From: Streptomyces diacarni
GTDB lineage: Bacteria; Actinomycetota; Actinomycetes; Streptomycetales; Streptomycetaceae
Assembly: GCF_003323715.1 (NCBI RefSeq)
Contig: NZ_QOIN01000048.1
Location: 310,001 to 374,000 of the forward strand
Length of the DNA: 64,000 bases
Direction of reading: 5' to 3'
Below are positions 1-7,958 of the stretch, piece by piece; position 1 is the first letter of the stretch, and every line of letters begins with the position of its first letter. The notes beneath the pieces are model-generated. The model saw only the letters and a program-made list of their open reading frames with translations, was not told the DNA's origin and ran no database searches. Position numbers and translations under genes: made by a program.

Positions 1-852
1 CACAAGACCGCCGAACAGGCCGCCGCCCGGGCGAAGAGCTCCCAACCCGCCCTGGAGGTCACGCACGAGGTCGTCAGCGGCGACCCGCTCTCCGTCCTGA
101 CGACCGAGTCCCGCGGCGCCGCACTCGTCGTCGTCGGGACCCGGGGCCTCGGCGGTTTCACCGGGCTGCTCGTCGGCTCCGTCGCCGTCTACCTGGCCGC
201 GCACGCGGAGTGCCCCGTTCTCGTCACGCGAGGCAGGAAACGCCCCACTGGCCCCGTACTGCTCGGAGTGGACGGCTCCGACGTGGGCGACCCCGCCGTC
301 GGCTGGGCCTTCGAGGAGGCGTCGCTGCGCGGCGCGGAACTCGTCGCGATGCACAACTGGAACAACTGGAGCGGCCCCGTCGCAGCAGGCCCTGGCATCC
401 AGGTGCCCACCTACTACGACGCCGACCTCTTCCGCGCGGAGGAGGAACGTGTTCTGTCCGCGGCCCTCGTCGGCTGGCAGGAGCGGTACCCCGATGTGAC
501 GGTGACGCCGCGCCTCGTACAGGAATACACGAGGCAAGCGCTGCTCTCGGCGAGTGAGGACGCCCAACTCCTCGTCGTGGGAGCCCGCGGCCGCGGCGGT
601 TTCACCGGGCTGCTTCTCGGCTCCGTCAGCCAGGCCGTCCTCCACCACGCCGAGTGTCCGGTGGCGGTCGTACGGGCGCATCGCGAGCACGGTCGGGAGC
701 ATGGCCACGCCCATGGGCGTGGCCATGGCCATGGGCGTGGGCGTGGACACGAGGAGCACGGTGAGGACCAGGCGGGCCGGTGGCACCGTCACGACGGCGG
801 TGGCCATGGCGGTGGTGGTCATGGCGGTAGCGGTGGGGGCCCGGCGGACTGA
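1..852 (+). CDS. Tandem universal stress protein (USP), 5' truncated, His-rich C-terminal tail
   Basis: The frame is open from the first base, so the start lies outside the window; 283 codons remain. Two USP (UspA) folds are visible. The first ends with the nucleotide-binding signature GTRGLGGFTGLLVGS followed by ECPV. A linker (RGRKRPTGPVLLGVDGS) begins the second, which ends with GARGRGGFTGLLLGS and ECPVAVV. Both match the G-2X-G-9X-G-S/T ATP-binding pattern of ATP-binding USPs, which act in stress or dormancy responses. After the second domain comes an unusual tail of about 60 residues rich in His, Gly and Arg (HGHAHGRGHGHG type), which could bind metal ions. Family identity is secure from the motifs; the metal-binding idea is inference. 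Confidence 0.9.
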   Translation, partial: HKTAEQAAARAKSSQPALEVTHEVVSGDPLSVLTTESRGAALVVVGTRGLGGFTGLLVGSVAVYLAAHAECPVLVTRGRKRPTGPVLLGVDGSDVGDPAVGWAFEEASLRGAELVAMHNWNNWSGPVAAGPGIQVPTYYDADLFRAEEERVLSAALVGWQERYPDVTVTPRLVQEYTRQALLSASEDAQLLVVGARGRGGFTGLLLGSVSQAVLHHAECPVAVVRAHREHGREHGHAHGRGHGHGRGRGHEEHGEDQAGRWHRHDGGGHGGGGHGGSGGGPAD

Positions 853-1027
853 AATGAACACCACAGACGGGGACCGCTGTTGCCGGTGTCCTCTCCAGGG
901 CTCGGGCTGGCGGGTCGGAGAGAGACCGACGGCGCGTCGATGTCATCGTCGACGCGCCGTCGATGCCGACCCGCGCCGCGACGTGGGCACGTTGGTTCCC
1001 TGACGTCCCGTAGGCGACCATTCCTCC

Positions 1028-1255
1028 ATGGACACCGCGAAGCTGGAACTGGCCGCGAAGCGTTACCGCGAGGCGGAGGAGGCCTTCAACGCGGCGGGCC
1101 TCGACCTCCAGGCAGAGGCCGTTGCCCTCCTCCGAGACCCTGACGACCCCACCGGCGTCCACTCCACCGTCGCCGACGTCACCGGCTGGACCCCCGGATA
1201 CGTCCAGCAGCTCCAGGCGGTGGCCGATGCCGAGGAGGAGGAACCCGCGCCCTGA
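1028..1255 (+). CDS. Small acidic hypothetical protein (75 aa)
   Basis: Starts at ATG 1028 (MDTAKLELAAKRYREAEEAF). The first half is a charged amphipathic helix region. The second half contains VADVTGWTPGYVQQLQ, which has the spacing of a small helix-turn-helix, and the protein ends in an acidic tail. GC3 is high, as in its neighbours, which favours a real gene. I do not recognise the family. It sits between the USP gene and an oppositely oriented small membrane protein. A DNA-binding role is only a guess. Confidence 0.55.
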   Translation: MDTAKLELAAKRYREAEEAFNAAGLDLQAEAVALLRDPDDPTGVHSTVADVTGWTPGYVQQLQAVADAEEEEPAP

Positions 1256-1275
1256 CCGTCGTGACGGCGAGAGTA

Positions 1276-1494
1276 TCAGCGACGTTCACTCGGCCCCTGG
1301 CCCCGATTCTGCCTCCGCGCCCGGCCCCGGCCCCGGCCGCGGAACGCGCGGAGGACGTCGGCGAGCGCTTGGAGGATCGCCGGCCGGTCGGCGGGCTGGG
1401 TGCCTGCCAAGGAAAGAACGGTCATGACGATGAAGGCCACCAGGGCGGTGACCAGAGTGACGGTGATGGGCCAGACAGCAAGGGCGGGGTACAT
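1276..1494 (-). CDS. Small one-helix membrane protein (72 aa), hypothetical
   Basis: ATG at 1494 is preceded on the minus strand by a GGGAG ribosome-binding motif. The N-terminal 30 residues form one strong hydrophobic segment (PITVTLVTALVAFIVMTVLS). It is followed by an Ala/Leu-rich helix and a strongly basic tail (RAFRGRGRGRARR), giving a predicted single-pass protein with a positive cytoplasmic end. It converges with the 75-aa gene on the plus strand, with about 20 bp between stops. Function unknown. The coding call rests on the RBS, the membrane segment and the positive-inside pattern. Confidence 0.5.
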   Translation of the reverse strand: MYPALAVWPITVTLVTALVAFIVMTVLSLAGTQPADRPAILQALADVLRAFRGRGRGRARRQNRGQGPSERR

Positions 1495-2659
1495 CAGTCA
1501 GCGCTCCCATGCCTCGGCGGCTGAGGACGACCCCCGCCCGACCGTCCCGGTCGGCTGAAACCGAGCTTCCATGCGTGTGATCAGGGGTCTTTCCACGACT
1601 ATGACGCATACCCCGGCCCCGTTCCGGCACCTGGCACCCGGCTGTTTCCGTGCCGTCGAGCGCTTCCCGACCCCCGCCTCACCGAAACCATGCTGAGCGG
1701 CCGCTGACGTGTGTTCCGCCAGCCGAACTGTCGTCGGCCTACTGTGCCCGGACGCGTCCCTCAACTCGCGTCGCCCGTCGAAGAGATATCGTCATCTTTT
1801 GCGCCTCTGTCCGACCGCGGCCGCACACTCGAAGTACTCGGACGAACGCGCTCGCCCCCTCACCGGGTGCCTGAGCGTCCAACCCGCCGCTGTGCCCGCG
1901 GACCTCCGCTGTGTACTCCGAGAAGGTGAGCCGGGACCTCCGTACGGCACGCATCCGCGTGCGCAGCACGCACCGATGCCGACCGGCCTCCCCCGGTGTC
2001 ACCAAAACGACCAAGAGGGAGGCCGGAGCGCAGAAGCTCGGGCAGTGCGGGCGAGGGCGAGTACGGGTCGGTGGGTCGGGTGGGGACAGGTGTCGAGTGA
2101 ACCCGAGCTCACTCGGGGCCGGGGGCCGAGCGCAAATGCGGGTCGAGGGCTGGTTCTGCGTCGACATGGTCAAGACGCTCGACGAGAACGAGGAGCGGGA
2201 GGAGGCGATCCGGTGCATCCCGCCCTCACGCAAGACTGGGGTTGCGCACCGGAAGCGACGGAGGACTGGTGCAGCTGTCCGCGACATCCGCTCCTTCGAC
2301 CTGTACCACTTCCCGGACATCGAACTCGGCGAGTACGCCCCGCGTCAGGCTGTTGGCCAGGCCTTCGAGAAGGACAACACGGGCGGTCATCCTGACCGTC
2401 TTCCCATTGCTGACGGCGACGTACACCGCCGACGAGTTCTGCGGCATCACTGGCACGCGTGCGGTGCCGTCCCGCCTGGTAGGCGCACGAGTACGCCACC
2501 CTGCGAGAGGTCTTCAACACCGACTTCCCCCGACCCGGTTCGACCTCGACTTCCCCGACGTCGTCGACTGGATCCGCAGATCGACGCACGAGCTTCGAAC
2601 GGTTACACAGGCTCCATACGCGGCGAGCCGCCTGCTGCCCCTGCGAACCTGACAGAGCG
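1495..2659. other. Long stretch without an intact gene, probably decayed coding sequence
   Basis: No frame on either strand keeps protein-like composition for long. Short islands look coding, for example a plus-frame piece around 2284-2390 reading RSFDLYHFPDIELGEYAP and then, in another frame, an aromatic-rich stretch near 2395-2460. The frame changes and stops suggest one or more genes destroyed by frameshifts. The next identifiable scrap is the DUF262-like fragment. I see no promoter, repeat or RNA gene worth calling here. Confidence 0.4.
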
Positions 2660-2887
2660 TCGCGTACAAGGGCATTCCGCCGGCAACTCCCCGTCAACAA
2701 GGCGCCGCTGACAGCACGCACCAACCAGATCATCAGCGGCCACGCACCGTCCGCATATCTGCAGCAACTGGCCAGGGCTGCCGAGACCAGCCCGGAGGGC
2801 GTCGAGCAGCGCATCCGGACACATCTCGCGGCCCCCACGCTGGTGCGGGCCGACGACTTCGAGGCCTTCTCTGGAAGCCGGTGTCTC
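2660..2887 (+). pseudogene. C-terminal fragment of a DUF262/GmrSD-like protein
   Basis: The plus frame reads RRQLPVNKAPLTARTNQIIS, then GHAPSAYLQQLAR and THLAAPTLVRADDFEAF. This resembles the C-terminal region of DUF262/DUF1524 (GmrSD-type, modification-dependent restriction) proteins: a 'lpl...TNr.Isg..ps.Yl..l' block, then 'hli....l..DDFeaF'. There is no start codon or N-terminal nuclease/NTPase domain in frame, and the frame runs on into composition that does not look coding. It is a remnant of a lost gene, possibly from an older island at this tRNA locus. The match is by recalled motif only. Confidence 0.4.
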
Positions 2888-3050
2888 AGTCACTCTGGAG
2901 TCGTGACGTGTCGGTCTGTGCCGGTCCATGGCCGGATGCCAAGCATGGGCTGCCTGACAACGGGCTGGCGGGCTAACGGGCTTCATAAGGGGACAGTCAG
3001 CCACTTGTCGCTGCCGCGAATCACCGGTGCGAGGTGGGCCTCTCCAGCGA

Positions 3051-3296
3051 TCAGATCGACGCCGCGTCGGTCAGCGAAGGTATGACGCACGGACGCGGCC
3101 CGTCCTTGAGCGCCACCCGATCCGGATGCGCAGCCTTGGACGCCAGGCCTTCGTCCAGCGACTCAGCGAGAACGCTTTCCGCCCCTTGGGGAGGGCCTGG
3201 GGTGACAGGGGAAGGCGTGACGTCGACCACGACCGCCACAGACGGGACGTCGACCACCTCGGCGGTGCCAACGAAACGGGAGTCCACGCTGATCAC
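3051..3296 (-). pseudogene. Possible remnant of a ComB-like (2-phosphosulfolactate phosphatase family) gene
   Basis: The minus frame contains EVVDVPSVAVVVDV, then GAESVLAESLDEGLASKAAHPDRVALKDGP. ComB-family proteins have a comparable order: VVVDV near the N-terminus, GAERI plus a Ser/Leu-Asp-Glu-Ala stretch, and ALKDG. The segment between VVVDV and GAE looks frameshifted (TPSPVTPGPPQ replaces the usual MRAFTTAAW-type segment), and nothing after ALKDGP matches, so any gene is broken. It lies just outside the left attachment repeat. Confidence 0.3.
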
Positions 3297-3407
3297 GAGC
3301 GCGCCACGTGCTCCACCGGCTCAACCCCCTGGTGCCAGCGCCGGTTGTCGCCAGGCAAGCAGGACGCAGGGGCTACTGCCGGCAGCGGTCAGCCGTTTCT
3401 GCCTGCT

Positions 3408-3518
3408 CACACGACAAACGCCCCGCAACCAGCATCCAACCTGGTCACAGGGCGTTTCGGTACTTCGTTCAAAGTACCCCCGGCAGGATTCGAACCTGCG
3501 CACACGGCTCCGGAGGCC
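3408..3518. repeat. Left attachment repeat (attL) with tRNA-Arg 3' fragment
   Basis: This 111-bp segment is repeated at 16782-16892 with a single difference (T at 3461, C at 16835). It contains the 3' part of the tRNA (3475-3518, minus-strand sense: discriminator, acceptor strand, T arm and part of the anticodon arm). It also contains the tRNA gene's terminator stem (arms 3416-3423 and 3450-3457). Sequence similarity stops abruptly after GGCC at 3518. It is what site-specific integration into a tRNA gene leaves at the distal end. Confidence 0.93.
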
Positions 3519-3544
3519 ACGGAAGCGGCGGACGGTGGATGGCC

Positions 3545-3611
3545 GCTGACCTGCGGGGAAGGGGCTTCGTTCGGGCGAGGTGACCAAGATCATTACGCCA
3601 TTACTACGTGA
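3545..3611. repeat. Left copy of a subterminal direct repeat, probable integrase arm site
   Basis: Two blocks, GCTGACCTGCGGGG (3545-3558) and a 28-bp block at 3584-3611 beginning CCAAGATCATTACGCC, recur at the other end of the element. There they occupy 16684-16696 and 16705-16732 in the same orientation, with 26/28 identity in the second block. Both copies lie just inside the attachment repeats, so on the excised circle they flank attP. That is the arrangement of arm-type binding sites for tyrosine integrases and Xis. The role is inferred; the repeats are directly visible. Confidence 0.6.
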
Positions 3612-3647
3612 ACGGCCTGCCGGGCTCCTGGCGGGGCCGGTAGCGTC

Positions 3648-4589
3648 GTGGCCATGGTCTCGGATGCTTCGGACGGTGGCGGGTCGAGCGAGCGGGCAGC
3701 GGAGTTCACGGAGGAGAGTGCGGGCACGGTCCTGCGGGAGGCGTGCGCCTCGGTCGGCCTGGACCCCGCAGGTGCGGAGCTGCTGCGGCTGGGCTCCAAC
3801 GCGGTGTACCGGCTGTCGACAGCGCCTGTGGTCGTCCGGATCGCGCGGGACACCGATGCCCTGGACGAGATGCAGCGGGCTGTAGGGGTCGCACGCTGGC
3901 TGGAGGGGGAGGATTTCCCCGCTACGCGAGTGCTGGGCGACGTGGAACAGCCGGCCGTCATCGGTGGCCGCGTCGTCACGTACTGGGTGAACCTTCAGGA
4001 CGAAGTCGAGTACGCCCACCTGGACGAGCTGGCCGACCTGCTCAAGCGGCTGCACTGGCTGGAAGAGCCGAAGTCGCTGGGGCTGCCGCATTACGACCCG
4101 TTCGGCAAGGTGTGGGACTCGCTGCGCACACTGGATGGCGCTTCGGAGGCGGACCGGGCGTTCCTGGAGGAGCGGACCGGAGAGCTGAACAAGGCGTACG
4201 ACCGCCTAGACTTTGTGCTGCCCTTCGGCATGATCCACGGAGACGCCAACGTCGGGAACTGCCTCCGCGACCGGACCGGGCGCGCTGTCCTCATCGACCT
4301 CGACGGCTTCGCGCTGGCACCTCGTGAGTGGGACCTGGTCCTCACGTCGCTCTACTACGAGCGCTTCGGCTGGCACACGCGGACCGAGTACGAGTCCTTC
4401 GTGCATCACTACGGATTCGACCTCATGAACTGGCCGGGCTACCCGGTGCTGGCTGACGTGCGCGAGCTGATGATGACGCTGTGGCTCGGGCATCAGGTGA
4501 CGACGAACAGCAGGGCGGCGGAAGAGTTCCCCCGTCGGGTCGACAGCATCCGGACCGGAGGCAGCCGGAAGGACTGGCAGCCTTACTGA
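3648..4589 (+). CDS. APH-fold phosphotransferase (aminoglycoside phosphotransferase family)
   Basis: 313 aa from GTG 3648; ATG 3654 is an equally possible start. Kinase-like APH family features: an N-lobe with LLRLGSNAVYRL (nucleotide-binding hairpin) and VVVRIAR (phosphate-contacting region); the catalytic loop HGDANVGNCL at about residues 205-214; and the Mg-binding segment VLIDLDGF. These residues are intact, so it is probably an active small-molecule kinase. The substrate cannot be read from sequence. Members include antibiotic kinases but also choline, homoserine and unknown-substrate kinases. It is the first gene inside the left end of the element and meets the XRE regulator tail-to-tail with stop codons abutting (0 bp apart). 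Confidence 0.85.
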   Translation: MAMVSDASDGGGSSERAAEFTEESAGTVLREACASVGLDPAGAELLRLGSNAVYRLSTAPVVVRIARDTDALDEMQRAVGVARWLEGEDFPATRVLGDVEQPAVIGGRVVTYWVNLQDEVEYAHLDELADLLKRLHWLEEPKSLGLPHYDPFGKVWDSLRTLDGASEADRAFLEERTGELNKAYDRLDFVLPFGMIHGDANVGNCLRDRTGRAVLIDLDGFALAPREWDLVLTSLYYERFGWHTRTEYESFVHHYGFDLMNWPGYPVLADVRELMMTLWLGHQVTTNSRAAEEFPRRVDSIRTGGSRKDWQPY

Positions 4590-5897
4590 TCAGCGGCTCC
4601 CGTCGCGCTGTCCCTCCGTAGCGGCCCACAGCCGGTGCCCGTTCGCCTGCTCGCGGAAGGAACGGACAGCGGCTGTCTCTCCCACTGCTGACAGGCCGTC
4701 CCGGAACTCCTTGAGGTAGCTGACACAGCGCGCTGACTTGAGCTGTTCGCCGAGGTCAAGAGCATCAAGGGCTACGCGGCATGCCTCCTCGGGATCTCCG
4801 GCTCGAAGGTGGGCGTCGGCAAGCACCATGGTTGCGAAGAAGTCGCTCCGCACGTGACTGCCGCTCATGGCGTTCTCAGCGTGGGCCACGGCTCGGCGGG
4901 CGCTGTTCACGTCGCGGAAGCAGTGGGCGGCTTCGGCTGCCAACTCGGCCTCGTCGAAGTAGGTGATCCACTCCGGCTCGTCGCTGCTGTTGCGGCTCTC
5001 CAGTGCCTTGGTGGCCTCGCTGAGTGCTTGTTCGCACGCGCGGATGTCACCCGTACGGGCAAGGGCACGGGCCTCCATCGCGTGGAACTGTGCCATCAGG
5101 GTCGGTGTCGCCACGCCAGAGATGCCCATGCGTGCGGCGCGGGCGAGCGTCGCGGCCTCGGTGTAGTTGCCCAGGAACGTGGCCTGGTGGCTCATCGCGG
5201 ACAGTATGCTCCCCGCCAACCGGCGGTCGTCGCCGTCCTGGGCGAGACGGAGCGCCTGGAGGAAGTACCGCTGAGCAAGGCCGTGGTGACACGCGTCGTA
5301 CGACATCCAACCGGCCAGCAGAGTGGACTCCGCGACCGTGGAGAACAGGGCTCGGCCCACAGCTTCCGTGTACTGGCCCGTGAGGAGCGGCGCCACATCC
5401 TGACTGAGGTACTGGACGACGGACTGTCGCGCATGCTCGCCGCCGAACCGGTCGTCCATCTCGGCGAACATGTCACTGGTCGTCTTGATCATCGCTACGT
5501 CGGCCAGTCCCACCCGTGCGCCATCCGTGCGGGCGGTTGACGGGAACGAGGGGTTTGGTGCAACCAGCCACCGCAAGGACGCTTCGCTCCACGCGTGCTG
5601 TGACGCCTCGGAGAGCAACAGCGGCTCGTAGCCGTGCAAGTCAGCGCGCCACAACTGGCTGACGGTCTGAAACGCTTCCTCCGGGGTCGGGGGATACCGC
5701 GTCTCGAGCAAGCGGGAGTCCTGGCCGGCGGCGGCACTCAGCCCCAACTCGGCCGGAGCGATGTCGAGCGCCTCGCAGATGAGTGCCCCGTAGAACTCGT
5801 CGGGCGTGCTGTGCCCGTTCTCCCAGGTTGCGATGCGGCGCTTCACGCTGTCGTCGGACGGGAGTGCCTTCCCGTGGCGCTTCGCGCACCGTCGCAT
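4590..5897 (-). CDS. XRE-family regulator with TPR-like C-terminal domain
   Basis: 435 aa from the first ATG (5897). The N-terminus contains most of an HTH (SVKRRIATWENGHSTP, ALDIAPAELGL). About 350 residues of alpha-helical TPR-like repeats follow (for example GRALFSTVAESTLLAGW, AQRYFLQALRLAQ, AMEARALARTGDIRACEQAL). This architecture is common in Streptomyces regulators that sense small ligands or peptides. The homologous reading continues upstream of ATG 5897: the frame is open for 47 more codons and supplies helix 1 (RSFGELLRAARKARGWGQL), but contains no ATG, GTG, TTG or CTG. The true start may be a rare codon (ATC 5987 or ACG 5981, behind GGGGAGG at 5990-5996), or the gene is frameshifted. 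It probably controls element functions. Confidence 0.75.
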   Translation of the reverse strand: MRRCAKRHGKALPSDDSVKRRIATWENGHSTPDEFYGALICEALDIAPAELGLSAAAGQDSRLLETRYPPTPEEAFQTVSQLWRADLHGYEPLLLSEASQHAWSEASLRWLVAPNPSFPSTARTDGARVGLADVAMIKTTSDMFAEMDDRFGGEHARQSVVQYLSQDVAPLLTGQYTEAVGRALFSTVAESTLLAGWMSYDACHHGLAQRYFLQALRLAQDGDDRRLAGSILSAMSHQATFLGNYTEAATLARAARMGISGVATPTLMAQFHAMEARALARTGDIRACEQALSEATKALESRNSSDEPEWITYFDEAELAAEAAHCFRDVNSARRAVAHAENAMSGSHVRSDFFATMVLADAHLRAGDPEEACRVALDALDLGEQLKSARCVSYLKEFRDGLSAVGETAAVRSFREQANGHRLWAATEGQRDGSR

Positions 5898-6238
5898 CTC
5901 GCTGACGAGCCTGAGCTGTCCCCAGCCGCGGGCCTTGCGAGCCGCGCGGAGGAGTTCCCCAAAGGACCGGTTCGCTTCCGTTCTGATCGCCTCCCCGCGC
6001 TTCCGACCAGATGTGCTGCTCTGCTGGCCTCTCCGAATCTACGGAATGTGATGCCGCGCTGTCTGCTCGTAATGCGGACCTCTTGCCTCCTTCGGCAGAT
6101 GATCCAGGGTGACGCGGGGTTGGAGGGCACGTCATCCCCCGTCACCTCTCGTCATCTGCCCAGCTCAGGGCGGTGCGGCCGAAGGTGGTTCCAACGCGGC
6201 CAAACGGCTGGGGCTTGGACCAACTGAGGTGATTCGAC

Positions 6239-6784
6239 GTGCAGATGATGACAAGAAGGGGAGTTCAGTGGATCTCCTGCGCAGCCGATGACCCGGACGA
6301 GTGCCGGGAAGCCTGGCTGGTTGACCCTCGACGCCCCTACGCGTTTCCGGCTGGACGCTTCTTCGACGTCGTGGTGGTCGGACAGCGGGTCGGGCTGGAG
6401 ACGTTCGACCAACTCCAGCGCCACGGTATGCCGCTCGGGCCCGTGATGGCGGACCGCGCCTCCGGCCAGGTCGGCTTCTTCGTCCCCACCTGGGCGCGTG
6501 AGCCGTTCCGCCGCATGGTCCGGCAGGAGTCGGCGCAGGAAGCACCTGAGTACCGCTATCTGGGTGAGGGCTCGGTAGTGGTCGTTCCCGGGCCGATGCC
6601 TCTGACGGGGGATCGCTACATCTGGCTCCGGGCTCCGATGCGTCGACCGGAAGCGTCCCCCTCGCGCATTGCTGCGCTGGCCGCGATGTTCGTCGCCGCG
6701 TCGTCTGTCGTGGCTCGGGCGGACCGATACGGCCGTGAGCAGACGGCCGCCTCCGCGGAAGGGGAAGCCACCCATGCCGGCTGA
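6239..6784 (+). CDS. Primase/polymerase (Prim-Pol)-like protein of AICEs
   Basis: About 180 aa; start at GTG 6239 or one of the tandem ATGs at 6245/6248. Features: WISCAADDPDECREAWLVDP, RRPYAFPAGRFFDVVVV, a central MPLGPVMAD, and VVVPGPMPLTGDRYIWL. This pattern matches short Streptomyces proteins annotated as bifunctional DNA primase/polymerase N-terminal-like, which occur in pSAM2-type elements and the chromosome. It could help replicate element DNA after rolling-circle synthesis, but catalytic acidic residues are not obvious and activity is uncertain. It is divergent from the XRE regulator and overlaps the next gene by 11 bp, so it is the first gene of a three-gene operon ending at a strong hairpin. 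Confidence 0.65.
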   Translation: MQMMTRRGVQWISCAADDPDECREAWLVDPRRPYAFPAGRFFDVVVVGQRVGLETFDQLQRHGMPLGPVMADRASGQVGFFVPTWAREPFRRMVRQESAQEAPEYRYLGEGSVVVVPGPMPLTGDRYIWLRAPMRRPEASPSRIAALAAMFVAASSVVARADRYGREQTAASAEGEATHAG

Positions 6785-7076
6785 CCACGAACACAGCAGC
6801 GACAGCGCGAGCTGGTCCCCGCTCGACAGCGAGGAGTGGTACGCGGCGCGGGACGCGGTCGCCGGGCTCCGGGACGTACTGATCGCTGCTGGGATGGAAC
6901 GCGACTTCCCGTACCTGCGCGCCGACCTGAACGCCTTCGGACACGGGCTGATCGAACTCGGCCGCATCTCGCCTGAGACGGCCGAACGGCTCACGGAGCT
7001 GCTGCGGCGGGCACTGGAGAGCACGTACGAGGTGCCGGGCACGGGCACGAACGGCCGTCAGCAGCGGAACGACTGA
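6774..7076 (+). CDS. AICE accessory protein (100 aa), paralogue of the next gene
   Basis: ATG 6774 overlaps the end of the Prim-Pol-like gene, indicating translational coupling. The protein has an acidic/Ser N-terminus (PADHEHSSDSASWSPLD). A compact helical core follows: VAGLRDVLIAAGMERDFPYL, RADLNAFGHGLIELGRISP, ETAERLTELLRRAL. The core aligns with the following gene product (see findings), so these are tandem paralogues. No known domain recognised. Confidence 0.7.
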   Translation: MPADHEHSSDSASWSPLDSEEWYAARDAVAGLRDVLIAAGMERDFPYLRADLNAFGHGLIELGRISPETAERLTELLRRALESTYEVPGTGTNGRQQRND

Positions 7077-7090
7077 GCAGAGCGGATGAG

Positions 7091-7423
7091 GTGGACGACG
7101 TGACGGACCCCAAGGGCGTATGCGCTCGACCTGCGGACTGCCTCACCCCAGGTGTGGCCTACGTACGCGGCTGGGCGGAAGGCAAGCGCGCTGCTGACGG
7201 CCTCGCGGAGATGCTGCGCGCGGTCGGCCTGGATGTGGAACTGCCGGGGCTCAAGGCCGACGTGAACGTCTTCGGGGACGGCGTCGTCACTCTCGGCACG
7301 GTACGTCCGGACGCGGCGCGGCTGCTGGCCGACTTGCTGACGACTGGACTCACGGCAGAGATGGCATGCCAGGAAGACGGCCGTCCTGGGCTCGGAGGTG
7401 CTGCTGACAGTTCAGCGGCATAG
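7091..7423 (+). CDS. AICE accessory protein (110 aa), second paralogue
   Basis: Starts at GTG 7091 (GTG 7100 is also possible), 14 bp after the preceding stop. The core LAEMLRAVGLDVELPGLKAD, VNVFGDGVVTLGTVRPDAA and RLLADLLTTGL follows the same order as the preceding protein: helix, 'LkADlNaFGdGlieLG', then 'pe.A.rL..LL'. Such proteins are commonly found beside Prim-Pol-like genes in Streptomyces elements, with unknown function. It is the last gene of the operon; a 17-bp hairpin follows 34 bp after its stop. Confidence 0.7.
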   Translation: MDDVTDPKGVCARPADCLTPGVAYVRGWAEGKRAADGLAEMLRAVGLDVELPGLKADVNVFGDGVVTLGTVRPDAARLLADLLTTGLTAEMACQEDGRPGLGGAADSSAA

Positions 7424-7457
7424 CACCGTCCGGGCAACAAGCCTGCCAAGCAGCAAA

Positions 7458-7521
7458 GGTGGCTCGTCGTCGGCCGGGACCGGCGCCCCAGCGCCGCAGC
7501 CCGAGCCGACGACGAGCCACC
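7458..7521 (+). terminator. Long perfect stem-loop after the accessory operon
   Basis: GGTGGCTCGTCGTCGGC (7458-7474) is perfectly complementary to 7505-7521, a 17-bp stem around a 30-nt GC-rich loop. It lies 34 bp beyond the last stop codon of the operon. There is no T-tract, as is usual for Streptomyces terminators. Confidence 0.7.
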
Positions 7522-7785
7522 TGCATGTCTGCTGAGCCATGAACTTGGGAACCACCGGAGCCCAGTGGTTGCTGGGCTCCTGATCAGGCAATGCGTCTGC
7601 TCCGTAGGGTCGGTGGACACTCCTGGCGAACCTTGTTGACCCTCGTTTGCCGCCGGTACGGGCACGCGACGGGCACGGAGCAAACAGGGTCGGCTCCCCT
7701 GTGGGCTCCAGAGAAGTGGCTGAGCACCGGTCATCCATCAAGCCAGCGGCTATCGGGCGCCTGGCATCTGCGCGTGGTCGTGTGA

Positions 7786-7958
7786 TAAAGTGCTCTCCGC
7801 GCTCAGGTGCAGGAGCTGGACATAGGTCCTAGTGGCTCGCAGCCAGAAGCTTCACAGAAGGATGGAGATCCAGGTATCGAATCCTGGCGGCTTCTGCCGT
7901 AGCTCAAGAGAGAGCCCGCCTTTTCAAAGAGGGGCCGCTTTCGCGGCCCCTCTTTTAT
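7786..7958 (+). ncRNA. Candidate small RNA of the element (tRNA-like segment, own promoter and terminator)
   Basis: A -10-like TAAAGT at 7786-7791 (TGTGATAAAGT context) has a weak -35 (CTGGCA, 7761-7766, 19-bp spacer). No plausible reading frame follows, and a strong hairpin with a T-rich tail ends at 7958. The transcript would be about 160 nt. It includes CCAGGTATCGAATCCTGG (7870-7887), resembling a tRNA T arm with an enlarged loop, then GGCTTCT, and GTAGCTCAAGAGAGAGC (7899-7915), resembling a D arm. A complete tRNA cannot be folded from this order. It could be a regulatory RNA or a tRNA relic; nothing beyond the sequence supports expression. Confidence 0.3.

Noticed and set aside
7860..7915. 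A split or circularly permuted tRNA gene (T-arm-like then D-arm-like sequence)
   Set aside because: The 3' acceptor-like strand (CGGCTTC) has no complementary 5' strand next to the D-arm-like piece, and no anticodon arm can be placed. I list it only as a possible structured small RNA.
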